40,683 bases of DNA from Clostridiales bacterium DTU024 (GTDB taxonomy: Bacteria; Bacillota; Clostridia; Christensenellales; Aristaeellaceae). Location: assembly GCA_001513425.1 (NCBI GenBank), contig LFTR01000223.1:7112-47794 (forward strand), written 5' to 3'. Below the pieces are notes generated by a model. That model did no database searches, had not been told where the DNA came from, and saw only the letters and a program-made list of their open reading frames with translations. Position numbers and translations under genes: made by a program. Numbering within the stretch: the stretch's first letter is position 1; each line of letters opens with the position of its first letter. Positions 26,174 through 33,866 of this stretch are shown here, in pieces.

Positions 26174-26199
26174 CACAATCAAAAGGGGGCCAAACCGTG

Positions 26200-26228
26200 T
26201 TTACAAATGCTTCAAATGCATGTATTAT
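26200..26228 (+). promoter_or_regulatory. Sigma-A promoter of the zinc-ribbon/TPM pair
   Basis: TTTACA (26200-26205), 17-base spacer, TATTAT (26223-26228) on the plus strand. It is back to back with the ctsR promoter, 26 bases between the two -35 boxes. No CtsR box was seen on this side. Confidence 0.75.
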
Positions 26229-26283
26229 GGGGCTGTTAATGGACAATGGACAAGAATAGAAACCACCAAGAAAGGAGAATCGC

Positions 26284-27378
26284 ATGTCGACTCTGACGTA
26301 CAAATGTCCCTCATGCGGAGCGCCGCTCGAATTTGACGGATACAGCCAAGAAATGGCCTGTGACAACTGCGGCAATCAGTTCCCCACCGAGACAGTCAAG
26401 CAAGTGGACGCAATAGAAAAGCAAACCGCGAGCAGCCCGGATAACAGTGAGTGGACCGTCGACGCCAAACCCTACTCGCCCGAGGAAGCTGCACGCACGC
26501 AAGCTTTCTCATGTTCTTCATGCGGCGCAGAACTCATAACCGATGAAACCACAGTGGCCACCAACTGCGCCTTTTGCGGCAGCCCCTCTATTATCCCCAT
26601 GCAGTTTGGAGAAGAAACACGCCCAACCAGGATTATTCCGTACCTGATTAGCAAAGAGAAGGCTACGGGCATGTTTCATGACTATTTCAAAGGAAAAAAG
26701 CTCGTCCCCAATTTGTTCATGAAGGGCAATACGATTGATGAAATTCGTAAATTGTATGTTCCGTACTGGCTGTTTGACGCGCAGGCAAACGCGGATGTAA
26801 CCTACAACGCGTCGCAGGTCAGCACGTTTACATCCGGCAAGTACCGCGTAACCAAAACCAGGCATTTCCTGGTACGCCGCGCCGGTACGCTGGATTTTAG
26901 GGATCTTCCGGTAGACGCCAGCAGTAAGTTGGACAACAGCATCACCGAGTCCATTGAGCCTTTCGCTATGGACGCTTCCATTGCATTCTCTCCGGAAACT
27001 TTATCCGGTTCCATGGCAAACAGGGCAGACGTGGACGCTGAAGAAAGCAAGCGGCGGGCGGACAACCGCATCCACAAAAGCACAGAATCCGCTTTCCGCA
27101 ATACGGTCGCGGGGTATCACGCAGTCATTCCCCGCTCGGTAAAAATCCAGGTGCCGGACGGGCGCTGTTCGGCCGTTCTCTTCCCGGTGTGGCTCATTAC
27201 GACCAAAAAAGAGGACAAAACCTATACTTTTGCTATCAATGGGCAAACGGGAGAACTAACGTGCAATATTCCCTATTCACTTCCCAAATTTCTTAAGTGG
27301 CTCTTTGGCCTTACCGGCGCTTTCACCTTGGGCGGATATCTTGTGGCCACGCTGCTGGTCTCTCTGGGGGTGCTTTGA
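26284..27378 (+). CDS. Zinc-ribbon (TFIIB/PriA-like finger) membrane protein of unknown function
   Basis: The 364-residue product begins with a zinc ribbon (CPSCGAPLEFDGY...CDNCG, residues 8-31) and has a second one (CSSCGAEL...CAFCG, about 78-101). A central region with RIIPYLISKEKA and LYVPYWLFDAQANADVTYNA is shared by a widespread Bacillota family often labelled as a replication-restart-like or TFIIB-type zinc-ribbon protein. One hydrophobic segment near the C-terminus (LTGAFTLGGYLVATLLVSLG) suggests a tail anchor, leaving the zinc ribbons in the cytoplasm. AAAGGAG precedes the ATG. The stop is directly followed by the TPM-domain gene, so the two are co-expressed. Function is unknown. Confidence 0.82.
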   Translation: MSTLTYKCPSCGAPLEFDGYSQEMACDNCGNQFPTETVKQVDAIEKQTASSPDNSEWTVDAKPYSPEEAARTQAFSCSSCGAELITDETTVATNCAFCGSPSIIPMQFGEETRPTRIIPYLISKEKATGMFHDYFKGKKLVPNLFMKGNTIDEIRKLYVPYWLFDAQANADVTYNASQVSTFTSGKYRVTKTRHFLVRRAGTLDFRDLPVDASSKLDNSITESIEPFAMDASIAFSPETLSGSMANRADVDAEESKRRADNRIHKSTESAFRNTVAGYHAVIPRSVKIQVPDGRCSAVLFPVWLITTKKEDKTYTFAINGQTGELTCNIPYSLPKFLKWLFGLTGAFTLGGYLVATLLVSLGVL

Positions 27379-28146
27379 ATGAAGAAAAGCTTTGTTGTGG
27401 CGATTTCCCTCATGCTGATTACCTGTGCGTTTGGCGCAGACGCTGAGATCCTGCAGCATATCTATGACCAAGCGGGTACATTCAGCGCCCGAGACACGCA
27501 ATTCCTGGAAGCCGAAATGCAGGCGATGTACGATGAATTCGGCTTTGATTCCATCATCGTCACCACCGAAAACTCCTTTGGCAAACCCACCGATCTGTAC
27601 GCGGCAGATTTCTATGAATCGGTACGTGACGAGCAGAAATTTGACAACTACGTGGCTTTTGCTTTCGCTTTTGATGTGGGCGAGCGCGGCGCATACGGCG
27701 AAGCCGCGTATGGTCCCGCCGAACAAAAGCTGACGCGGCGCGGAGACGACGATCTGTACGAAATCTTGGCGCCTTATCTGCCCAGCCGCGATTATGGCAG
27801 TGCCATGAGGGACTATGTCGCGTATCTTCGCGATGTGATGACGCCCCGCTCATCTTTTGCGGCAGCGGCTGACTACCTTGTTTTTATTTTGCCTGTAGCG
27901 CTGATCGTATCGCTGATTATCGTGTTTATCATGAAAGGCGGCATGAAGACAGCAAAGAACAAAGTGGATGCCTCGTTCTATGTCGTCTCAAACAGCCTCA
28001 ATCTGCTCACCGCCAACGATATCTACTTGTATGAAACCGTAACCAGAACCAAAATTGAAACGCCTTCCGGCGGGAGCGGAGGTGGCGGACGCTCTTTTTC
28101 CAGCGGCAGCGGTCGCTCCTATGGCGGACGAAGCGGCAGGCTCTAG
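27379..28146 (+). CDS. TPM-domain (YgcG-like) membrane protein
   Basis: The 255-residue product has a signal-like N-terminus (MKKSFVVAISLMLITCAFGA), an external TPM domain (ILQHIYDQAGTFSARDTQFL through the SRDYGSAMRDYVAYLRDVMT region), a transmembrane helix near 170-191 (YLVFILPVALIVSLIIVFIM) and a cytoplasmic tail ending in Gly/Ser/Arg-rich repeats, as in YgcG-type proteins. TPM domains (TLP18.3/Psb32/MOLO-1) have been linked to photosystem repair, receptors and membrane quality control; bacterial roles are unclear. It begins immediately after the zinc-ribbon gene's TGA. Confidence 0.85.
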   Translation: MKKSFVVAISLMLITCAFGADAEILQHIYDQAGTFSARDTQFLEAEMQAMYDEFGFDSIIVTTENSFGKPTDLYAADFYESVRDEQKFDNYVAFAFAFDVGERGAYGEAAYGPAEQKLTRRGDDDLYEILAPYLPSRDYGSAMRDYVAYLRDVMTPRSSFAAAADYLVFILPVALIVSLIIVFIMKGGMKTAKNKVDASFYVVSNSLNLLTANDIYLYETVTRTKIETPSGGSGGGGRSFSSGSGRSYGGRSGRL

Positions 28147-28165
28147 GAATCCTTGAATGCAAATA

Positions 28166-28200
28166 GGCTCGCGGCATCTCCTGCGCGAGTCTTCTTTTTA
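28166..28200 (+). terminator. Intrinsic terminator after the TPM gene
   Basis: Plus-strand GGCTCGCG-10nt-CGCGAGTC hairpin (one G-U pair) followed by TTCTTTTTA. It overlaps the stop of the convergent PBP gene by three bases. Confidence 0.8.
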
Positions 28201-29607
28201 CTTTGATGTGGACGCGCCCGTGATAGCGCTGAAAATCTTGCCCGCGATCGGCGCGGCAACTGAACCGCCGCCGCCGCCTTCCATTACAACGACACAAACG
28301 GCATACGGATACTGCGGCTCGTCGATGAACCCCACAAACCATGCATTGCTCTGCTCCTGACCGTCAATTTCCGCCGTCCCGGTCTTGCCGGCGATTCGGT
28401 GCCCGCTTACATTGGCACGGCTGCCTGTTCCGCTGCGCACTGCTTCCACCATATAATCGCAGATAAGGTCAGCCGTCGTTTTATCCAGCGGCTGCAGATA
28501 ATGCTTAGGTGTCATCTGCGCGGTAATCTCGCCATTGCCTGTCACTGCCCTTTGCAAAATGCGGGGCTCCATCATGACGCCATCATACGCGATGCTGCCC
28601 GCAATCATTGTCATGTGCAGTGGTGTCATCTGAAGAGCGCTTTGCCCTACGCCTGTCCATGCTAATTCCTTATCGCTGCGTCCGGCCGTGGGATATGCCG
28701 AGTCTTCCACCACGATATCCTGGAATAGGAAATAGTCACCTGTTCCGAAAAGACGGGCAGCTTCCTTCAGTCTTTCGTCCCCCATTTGCAGCGCGATGTT
28801 CGCGAAAGTCACATTGCAGCTTTGCGCGAAAGCGCGCTTGAGCGACAGCCTGCCATGCGAAGCGTTGCCTGCGTCCCTGACGATGCTATCCATTACGGGG
28901 AGCTCCCCGCTGCACTCAAAGCTCTTGTCCACTGCGCCGGGAATGTTCTTGAGCGCCGCGGCAAGCGTGATGATCTTGAATGTGGAGCCCGGCGCACTTG
29001 TCCAGCGGGTTGCGTTATTCCAAAAAGGCTGCAGAGGATCCGTTTTGACGTTTTCGGTGATATTGTTGGGATCAAATGACGGGAAACTCTGCAAAGACAT
29101 TAGTTCGCCCGTTGCATAGTTCATCACAACGACAGCGCCTTTCTTGCCTGCCGGAAAAATGGAAGCAACATAGTTGGATAAATTGCTGTCGATGGACAGG
29201 GTCACATTGCTTCCGTGCATCTTCTCGCCCCTTAGCGCGTGCGCCAGCTTCTGGAAGTAGGAAGCACTAAATCCGTACAGATAGTTGGACATAAAGGATT
29301 CCACACCGTATCCAACATTGTTCGCCGTATCGCCTATTACATGAACAACGGCGCGGCGTGCGCCGGCATCTTCTTGGTATATCCGTTTTCCTTCGGCGTC
29401 GGTTGTGGCTAAAACAATTCCGTTGCGGTCATAGATGTCTCCGGCGATCACATCACGCTTCATTTGCCGTATGTAAGTGTTGGCGCCGGACGCAAACCAG
29501 CGGTTGCCTTGTGTGGAAACACTGTATGTTCCGTACGCAATCAGCGAGAGGATAAGAATTGTCATGACAGCCGCGATCATTCCAATGTTTTTGCGCAGAA
29601 GCTTCAT
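28198..29607 (-). CDS. Class B penicillin-binding protein paired with a SEDS protein
   Basis: Peptidoglycan transpeptidase of 469 residues. It has a transmembrane anchor at about 10-29, a short PBP-dimer region (DVIAGDIYDRNGIVLATT), and the active-site motifs STFK (208-211), SCN (263-265) and KTGT (408-411). The compact size and the SEDS partner are like PbpA of Actinobacteria and the single-SEDS loci of Clostridia. The ATG overlaps the SEDS stop (TAATG). Since no ftsI lies in the dcw cluster, this protein is a candidate septal transpeptidase, but a role in elongation or sporulation is equally open. Confidence 0.92.
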   Translation of the reverse strand: MKLLRKNIGMIAAVMTILILSLIAYGTYSVSTQGNRWFASGANTYIRQMKRDVIAGDIYDRNGIVLATTDAEGKRIYQEDAGARRAVVHVIGDTANNVGYGVESFMSNYLYGFSASYFQKLAHALRGEKMHGSNVTLSIDSNLSNYVASIFPAGKKGAVVVMNYATGELMSLQSFPSFDPNNITENVKTDPLQPFWNNATRWTSAPGSTFKIITLAAALKNIPGAVDKSFECSGELPVMDSIVRDAGNASHGRLSLKRAFAQSCNVTFANIALQMGDERLKEAARLFGTGDYFLFQDIVVEDSAYPTAGRSDKELAWTGVGQSALQMTPLHMTMIAGSIAYDGVMMEPRILQRAVTGNGEITAQMTPKHYLQPLDKTTADLICDYMVEAVRSGTGSRANVSGHRIAGKTGTAEIDGQEQSNAWFVGFIDEPQYPYAVCVVVMEGGGGGSVAAPIAGKIFSAITGASTSK

Positions 29608-30842
29608 TACACTTCGTCCCCAATCGTCGCCATCATGGCATCCGCCGCAATGTGGTCTTCATTGATGCTTTCGATACCCTGCAAAATCCCGATAATGCCC
29701 AATGAGGACAAGAGGGAAGAACCGCCGTAACTCACAAAAGGCAAGGTAACGCCGGTAAGGGGAATCATTTTGATGTTACCACCGATGATAACGAAGGCTT
29801 GAAATGCGATAAACAGCGAACCGCCCAGCGCCATCAGCGCGTGGAAGCGGTGATTGCACCTGAGGCTAATGGCGATGCCGCGCAAAAAAATCATTACGTA
29901 TATAAAAACAACGCATATACCAAAGATGGCGCCAAATTCGTTAAGAATAACAGAAAATATGAAGTCAGTATCGTGCGCAGGGATAACATGCGTATTGCCG
30001 ACGCCCAACCCTACACCCGTCAGGCCGCCGTTAACAATGGCGATGAGGGACTGAACCACTTGATAGCCTGCGCCATTGTAGTCAAACCAAGGGTCACGCC
30101 AGATGGCGACGCGACGCTTCACATGGCTGAACATGCTGTAACCCAGCATCCCGGCAGCCGCACCGCCCGCCAAGCCACCGCCCAACAACGCAAAACTGCC
30201 TGTAGAAGCAAAAAGCATTGACAATGTGACCGCATAGTATAGAAGCGCCGTACCCAGATCCTTTTGCAGCATCAACAGCGCAAGGCACACCCCGGCATAG
30301 GAAATGGCTATCAAAATCCTGCGTTTGGACAAGAAGTAAGCAACAACGATCAGCAACACGACCTTCACGATCTCACTTGGCTGAAAATTAACACCCACAA
30401 TGGATATCCAGGCTTGCGCGCCGTTCACTTCCTTGCCGATCGCCAGCGGCAGCAACATCAGCACAACGGCGGTGGCAGCAGCCAGCCATACAAGAGCCTT
30501 CAGGCGGTGCATATGCCTGATGATCAGCATACACACTATCATGAAAATCACGCCAAAACCATAGTTGACGGCCTGAGTCATACCCTTTTCGGGGCTGATA
30601 CGATAAAGCACCATAATACCAAGCACGCACAGGAAGTTGACCAGCGTCAGCAGGAGCCTGTCCGCGGGGAATAATTTGGGTATAAGCGTGCAAACGATAA
30701 TGAAAGCTATCGGCACAACCAGTGCCATCAGCGCGGTCTGCACATCCAGGTTTTTCAAAGCCAGGAGAGCGAAACCGCTCAAAGTGAACAGGGCTGCCGT
30801 CCCCACCAGCTTGGCCTGCGGGGAGTGCTTAGTCTTCGCCAT
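29607..30842 (-). CDS. FtsW/RodA/SpoVE-family SEDS glycosyltransferase
   Basis: Polytopic lipid II polymerase of 411 residues with about ten helices, the FQPSEIVKVVLLIVVAYF motif, the HDTDFIFSVILNEFG loop with the catalytic aspartate, and the ending PLTGVTLPFVSYGGSSLLSS. The ATG at 30842 has GGGG eight bases upstream and overlaps the end of the FHA-like gene by 14 bases; the open frame to 30998 is inside that gene. The linked PBP downstream is its expected partner. It is distinct from the mre-linked RodA at 10360-11637. FtsW is possible; the sequence alone does not decide. Confidence 0.92.
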   Translation of the reverse strand: MAKTKHSPQAKLVGTAALFTLSGFALLALKNLDVQTALMALVVPIAFIIVCTLIPKLFPADRLLLTLVNFLCVLGIMVLYRISPEKGMTQAVNYGFGVIFMIVCMLIIRHMHRLKALVWLAAATAVVLMLLPLAIGKEVNGAQAWISIVGVNFQPSEIVKVVLLIVVAYFLSKRRILIAISYAGVCLALLMLQKDLGTALLYYAVTLSMLFASTGSFALLGGGLAGGAAAGMLGYSMFSHVKRRVAIWRDPWFDYNGAGYQVVQSLIAIVNGGLTGVGLGVGNTHVIPAHDTDFIFSVILNEFGAIFGICVVFIYVMIFLRGIAISLRCNHRFHALMALGGSLFIAFQAFVIIGGNIKMIPLTGVTLPFVSYGGSSLLSSLGIIGILQGIESINEDHIAADAMMATIGDEV

Positions 30843-31530
30843 TGGTATTGCCCCATCCGTCGTAAATTTCAGGATCGCCTCTCGGCTCCGGCAGAGGGTC
30901 ATTTTCGTAATTGCGGGCGTCAGTGAAAGCGTCATCCATGCCCGGCGCATAGGGCCACGTGGCGTCCAGCACAGGATCATATGCGTAATCATCTGCATAG
31001 ACGTCTATCGGCGGCCAAACGGCCTCTTCGGGCGTCATCGGCTCTGCATGGACTTCCCGACGAGCAAGTTCCGCCGGTCTCCGCTGCGGAACATCTAGCC
31101 CCGCAAACAGGCGGAATCGCAGTTCATAAGGAGGCAAAACAAATCTCGACCCGTGGAGCGCATACTGATTGCGGCGCAAAGGCTCTCCTTCCAGCAGCAT
31201 ACTTCTGTTTCTGCCGTGACCCGACAGGCGGACACCTTTATTCTCCACAAACTGGAAAGCGATAGACTGATACTTCAGCTTTTTCAGGCGTATGTCCGCG
31301 TAGCTTCTGCCGCTGATAATGCCTTCCCTCGGCAGAGGAAAACTCGCCCCGGTATTTAGATCCACCACTTCCCCAATCAGCCCGGCGTCCGGCAACGCAG
31401 CAAGTGTCCTTTGGTAGCTCCGGCGATCGTTAACAAGCCATCTGAATGCCCTCAAGGTGATGACAAGCCCAAGGAAAACGAACCAATAGCGCATGAACAT
31501 CGCTGTCAATTCATACGTTTCCCGTGGCAC
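30829..31530 (-). CDS. Membrane-anchored FHA-like protein upstream of the SEDS-PBP pair
   Basis: The product of about 233 residues has an N-terminal transmembrane helix (YWFVFLGLVITLRAF), then a beta-rich domain with SFPLPREGIISGRSYADIRL, the opening of FHA domains (GR pair), and an acidic, Asp/Pro/Tyr-rich tail. The later FHA landmarks are weak: the SxxH position reads SIAF, and the NG turn is not seen, so phosphothreonine binding is doubtful. FHA proteins next to rodA/pbpA genes are known in Actinobacteria and Clostridia and tie wall synthesis to Ser/Thr kinases. The start is uncertain: GTG at 31530 has GAGG eight bases upstream, ATG at 31536 is the alternative, and GTG at 31551 lies at the transcription start. 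Confidence 0.7.
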   Translation of the reverse strand: MPRETYELTAMFMRYWFVFLGLVITLRAFRWLVNDRRSYQRTLAALPDAGLIGEVVDLNTGASFPLPREGIISGRSYADIRLKKLKYQSIAFQFVENKGVRLSGHGRNRSMLLEGEPLRRNQYALHGSRFVLPPYELRFRLFAGLDVPQRRPAELARREVHAEPMTPEEAVWPPIDVYADDYAYDPVLDATWPYAPGMDDAFTDARNYENDPLPEPRGDPEIYDGWGNTNGED

Positions 31531-31557
31531 ACGCATCACCTCATCTTTCACGCCAGC

Positions 31558-31566
31558 ATTATATCA
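31558..31566 (-). promoter_or_regulatory. Extended -10 promoter of the FHA-SEDS-PBP operon
   Basis: TGATATAAT on the minus strand (hexamer 31563-31558), preceded by T-rich sequence but no good -35 at 17 bases. The same extended -10 nonamer, preceded by TG, is used at the maf-mreB promoter. Confidence 0.6.
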
Positions 31567-31715
31567 CACGACAGTCGGATATAAAAACAACAATCACCCC
31601 TTGATATTGGAGGAATTTCGGGCTCTGGTAAAAAACGATTCGTCGATCCGATGGGATGTTTGCTCACCCTCGGGAAGCGCGGGTTCAGCATATCCGGTTC
31701 AGCTTCGTATTTGGC

Positions 31716-31761
31716 AAAAGAAAAACCCCCGAACCCACTGTCAAAGCTGAGTTTTCGGAGG
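31716..31761 (-). terminator. Intrinsic terminator of the Val-Asp-Phe-Gly-Cys tRNA operon
   Basis: Minus-strand hairpin of about 12 bp (CCTCCG and AACTCA arms pairing with TGGGTTCGGGGG, two unpaired A) followed by TTTTTCTTTT. It ends ten bases after the CCA of tRNA-Cys. Confidence 0.85.
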
Positions 31762-31770
31762 CAATCGTTG

Positions 31771-31845
31771 TGGAGGCGCCACCCAGATTCGAACTGGGGA
31801 ATAAAGGTTTTGCAGACCTTCGCCTTACCACTTGGCTATGGCGCC
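31771..31845 (-). tRNA. tRNA-Cys (anticodon GCA)
   Basis: Full cloverleaf with encoded CCA; acceptor GGCGCCA/TGGCGCC, T-loop GTTCGAATC, anticodon in CTGCAAA. Last gene of the downstream tRNA operon. Confidence 0.97.
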
Positions 31846-31849
31846 GGGA

Positions 31850-31925
31850 TGGAGCGGTAGACGAGGCTCGGACTCGCGACCTCCACCTTGGCAAGGTGGC
31901 GCTCTACCAACTGAGCTACTACCGC
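31850..31925 (-). tRNA. tRNA-Gly (anticodon GCC)
   Basis: Acceptor GCGGTAG/CTACCGC, D-arm GCTCAGTTGGTAGAGC, anticodon loop TTGCCAA, encoded CCA. Confidence 0.97.
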
Positions 31926-31927
31926 AT

Positions 31928-32003
31928 TGGTGCCTTGGGGCGGAATCGAACCACCGACACTGTGATTTTCAGTCACATGCTCTACCGACTGAGCTACCAA
32001 GGC
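31928..32003 (-). tRNA. tRNA-Phe (anticodon GAA)
   Basis: Acceptor GCCTTGG/CCAAGGC, D-arm GCTCAGTCGGTAGAGC, anticodon loop CTGAAAA, encoded CCA. Confidence 0.97.
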
Positions 32004-32007
32004 AAAA

Positions 32008-32084
32008 TGGCGACCCGGAAGGGGCTCGAACCCTCGACCTCCAGCGTGACAGGCTGGCATTCTAACCAACTGAACTACCGGGCC
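32008..32084 (-). tRNA. tRNA-Asp (anticodon GTC), copy 1
   Basis: Acceptor GGCCCGG/CCGGGTC, anticodon loop CTGTCAC, encoded CCA. Identical to the copy at 32490-32566. Confidence 0.97.
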
Positions 32085-32088
32085 ATTT

Positions 32089-32164
32089 TGGTGGGAACAA
32101 CAGGGCTCGAACCTGTGACCCTCTGCGTGTAAGGCAGATGCTCTCCCAGCTGAGCTATGCTCCC
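32089..32164 (-). tRNA. tRNA-Val (anticodon TAC)
   Basis: Acceptor GGGAGCA pairs with TGTTCCC (one wobble), D-arm GCTCAGCTGGGAGAGC, anticodon loop CTTACAC, encoded CCA. First gene of the downstream tRNA operon. Confidence 0.97.
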
Positions 32165-32188
32165 CCGACGCATCATTAGCGCTTAGAC

Positions 32189-32217
32189 AGATTACCTGTT
32201 ATCCGCGGCTTTGTCAA
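32189..32217 (-). promoter_or_regulatory. Sigma-A promoter of the Val-Asp-Phe-Gly-Cys tRNA operon
   Basis: TTGACA (32217-32212, perfect), 17-base spacer, TAATCT (32194-32189) on the minus strand. Confidence 0.85.
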
Positions 32218-32285
32218 GCCTGGAAATGCGGAATTTTGCGCTAATTTTGGCGGTGTGCGGTGCCTTCGCACAAGACTTAACCAAG

Positions 32286-32306
32286 AAAACCGCTTGGCAG
32301 CGGTTT

Positions 32307-32307
<1 letters not shown>
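32286..32307 (-). terminator. Intrinsic terminator of the Pro-to-Tyr tRNA operon
   Basis: Minus-strand AAAACCGCT-GCCA-AGCGGTTTT hairpin immediately after the CCA of tRNA-Tyr. The first A of the stem is the last base of the tRNA CCA. The U-tract is the TTTT of the stem itself plus CTT, so it is compact. Confidence 0.75.
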
Positions 32308-32391
<84 letters not shown>

Positions 32392-32394
32392 ATG

Positions 32395-32470
32395 TGGAGC
32401 TGGTGAAGGGACTTGAACCCGCAACCTGCTGATTACAAATCAGCTGCTCTGCCAATTGAGCTACACCAGC
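32395..32470 (-). tRNA. tRNA-Thr (anticodon TGT)
   Basis: Acceptor GCTGGTG/CACCAGC, anticodon loop TTTGTAA, encoded CCA. Confidence 0.97.
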
Positions 32471-32489
32471 GAGAGCCCAACAGCAGGAA

Positions 32490-32566
32490 TGGCGACCCGG
32501 AAGGGGCTCGAACCCTCGACCTCCAGCGTGACAGGCTGGCATTCTAACCAACTGAACTACCGGGCC
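32490..32566 (-). tRNA. tRNA-Asp (anticodon GTC), copy 2
   Basis: Base-for-base the same 77 nt as copy 1 at 32008-32084, with a couple of flanking bases also shared. Confidence 0.97.
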
Positions 32567-32571
32567 AAAAT

Positions 32572-32648
32572 TGGTGGGCCTTCAGGGACTTGAACCCCGG
32601 ACCAACCGGTTATGAGCCGGCCGCTCTGACCAACTGAGCTAAAGGCCC
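32572..32648 (-). tRNA. tRNA with CAT anticodon, probably tRNA-Ile2 (lysidine type)
   Basis: Acceptor GGGCCTT/AAGGCCC, anticodon arm CCGGCTCATAACCGG, encoded CCA. The C4-G69 and C5-G68 pairs are the features TilS uses to select tRNA-Ile(CAU), and the GGNCCTTTAGCTCAG start is like the B. subtilis Ile2 tRNA. Elongator tRNA-Met is the alternative; it lacks the initiator C1-A72 mismatch. Confidence 0.75.
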
Positions 32649-32683
32649 ACGCTCAAAACTGAGGATTTCAGATATAATCTGAA

Positions 32684-32758
32684 TGGTGACCCCGAGGGGA
32701 CTCGAACCCCTGTTACCGCCGTGAAAGGGCGGTGTCTTGACCGCTTGACCACGGGGCC
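32684..32758 (-). tRNA. tRNA-Glu (anticodon TTC)
   Basis: Acceptor GGCCCCG/CGGGGTC, anticodon loop CTTTCAC, encoded CCA. Confidence 0.97.
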
Positions 32759-32785
32759 ACGTATAATCCGCTTCTTCCCAAAAAA

Positions 32786-32862
32786 TGGTCGGGGTGAAGG
32801 GATTCGAACCCCCGGCCCCATGCTCCCAAAGCACGTGCGCTACCAGACTGCGCTACACCCCG
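32786..32862 (-). tRNA. tRNA-Pro (anticodon TGG)
   Basis: Acceptor CGGGGTG/CACCCCG, D-arm GCGCAGTCTGGTAGCGC, anticodon loop TTTGGGA, encoded CCA. First gene of the upstream tRNA operon. Confidence 0.97.
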
Positions 32863-32903
32863 AAGGCTAGGTCGCATGCTGCCTGCATTTGGCGACGAAC
32901 TGC

Positions 32904-32932
32904 ATTCTACAATATTGAAATGACCGTGTCAA
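32904..32932 (-). promoter_or_regulatory. Sigma-A promoter of the Pro-Glu-Ile2-Asp-Thr-Tyr tRNA operon
   Basis: TTGACA (32932-32927), 17-base spacer, TAGAAT (32909-32904) on the minus strand, near consensus. Confidence 0.88.
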
Positions 32933-33013
32933 GCGCAAAATTGCACAATGTTCTTGAAAATGTGGATTCCTTTTTCGAGCGCGTCGTTACCTTCAGCCGA
33001 TGCTCCCCTTCAA

Positions 33014-33042
33014 TTGACAAAATAGTCCCTGTTCATTATGAT
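33014..33042 (+). promoter_or_regulatory. Sigma-A promoter of the cyclophilin-zapA-U32-mutS2 operon
   Basis: TTGACA (33014-33019), 17-base spacer, TATGAT (33037-33042) on the plus strand; the leader to the first ATG is about 20 bases. Confidence 0.85.
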
Positions 33043-33068
33043 GTTTCTATTAATATCGGAGGGTAATC

Positions 33069-33602
33069 ATGAACACAGACAAAAAAGTCACCTTTACTAT
33101 CACCATGGAAAACGGCAGCCGCATGAAAGGCGAATTATATCCGGATATCGCGCCGGAATCGGTGGGCAATTTCATTGAACTCTCAGAAGCAGGCTACTAC
33201 AACGGCCTGTCTTTTCACCGTGTTATCCCGGGCTTCATGATTCAGGGCGGATGCCCCGCCGGCACCGGCACCGGTGGTCCGGGGTATGCCATTAAGGGCG
33301 AATTCTCAGCCAACGGTGTTCCCAACAGTGTTAAGCACACCTGCGGCGTGCTCAGCATGGCGCGCAGTATGATGAAGGATTCTGCGGGATCCCAGTTTTT
33401 CGTCATGACTGCTGATACACCGCACCTAAATGGCAGCTATGCGGCGTTTGGCAAAGTAACAGAGGGTATGGAGACAGCAGAGAAAATCGTCAACGTGCCA
33501 AAGGATCGAAATGACAGGCCGCTTACCCCGCAGGTGATCAAGTCCATTAGAATCGAGCGCGAGGAAGGCTCTGAGTTCCCTTTTAGAAAGCTGGCAAAGT
33601 AA
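33069..33602 (+). CDS. Cyclophilin-type peptidyl-prolyl isomerase
   Basis: Cytoplasmic prolyl isomerase (no signal peptide) of 177 residues. Cyclophilin landmarks: NFIELSEAGYYNGLSFHRVI with the catalytic Arg in FHRVIPGFMIQGG, GVLSMARSMMKDSAGSQFFV and the AAFGKVTEGME segment. GGAGG lies six bases before the ATG at 33069. It is the first gene of a plus-strand operon and ends three bases before zapA. Confidence 0.96.
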   Translation: MNTDKKVTFTITMENGSRMKGELYPDIAPESVGNFIELSEAGYYNGLSFHRVIPGFMIQGGCPAGTGTGGPGYAIKGEFSANGVPNSVKHTCGVLSMARSMMKDSAGSQFFVMTADTPHLNGSYAAFGKVTEGMETAEKIVNVPKDRNDRPLTPQVIKSIRIEREEGSEFPFRKLAK

Positions 33603-33605
33603 TTG

Positions 33606-33866
33606 ATGGAACGCAAGACTTATTCCGTAATGCTCTCCGGCCGTACGTACAGCATTTCGTCGGGCGAAAATGAGCATTACGTCAAGCGCATTGAGAAGCT
33701 TACGGCCAATGCCATTTCGGAGACCATGCTGCTGGATAAGCGTGTGAATTTCGAAACAGCAGCGGCCGTGACAGCGCTGCGTTTCGCGGAAGAGAATATC
33801 CTTCTGCAGGACGAAATGACAAGACTGAGAAGGGAACTAGCCGATGCCGCTCAGCAAAAAGACTGA
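33606..33866 (+). CDS. zapA: Cell division protein ZapA
   Basis: FtsZ-bundling protein. The 86-residue product starts MERKTYSVMLSGRTYSISSG and contains EHYVKRIEKLTANAISE, the N-terminal ZapA head, followed by a coiled-coil helix (FAEENILLQDEMTRLRRELA). Family position next to a U32 peptidase and mutS2 is common in Clostridia. The start is the ATG at 33606; a TTG precedes it. The Shine-Dalgarno is poor, so it probably relies on coupling to the upstream stop. It overlaps the next gene by 23 bases. Confidence 0.88.
   Translation: MERKTYSVMLSGRTYSISSGENEHYVKRIEKLTANAISETMLLDKRVNFETAAAVTALRFAEENILLQDEMTRLRRELADAAQQKD

Noticed and set aside
31656..32132. 158-aa plus-strand open frame across the tRNA array (and similar frames at 31836-32069, 32354-32551)
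   Set aside because: It is the translation of antisense tRNA sequence; the peptides are the well-known spurious products of tRNA clusters.
32667..32683. TTCAGAT-TAT-ATCTGAA palindrome between tRNA-Glu and the CAT tRNA, with TATAAT on the plus strand
   Set aside because: No -35 partner and no gene to drive; most likely a spacer hairpin in the tRNA precursor.
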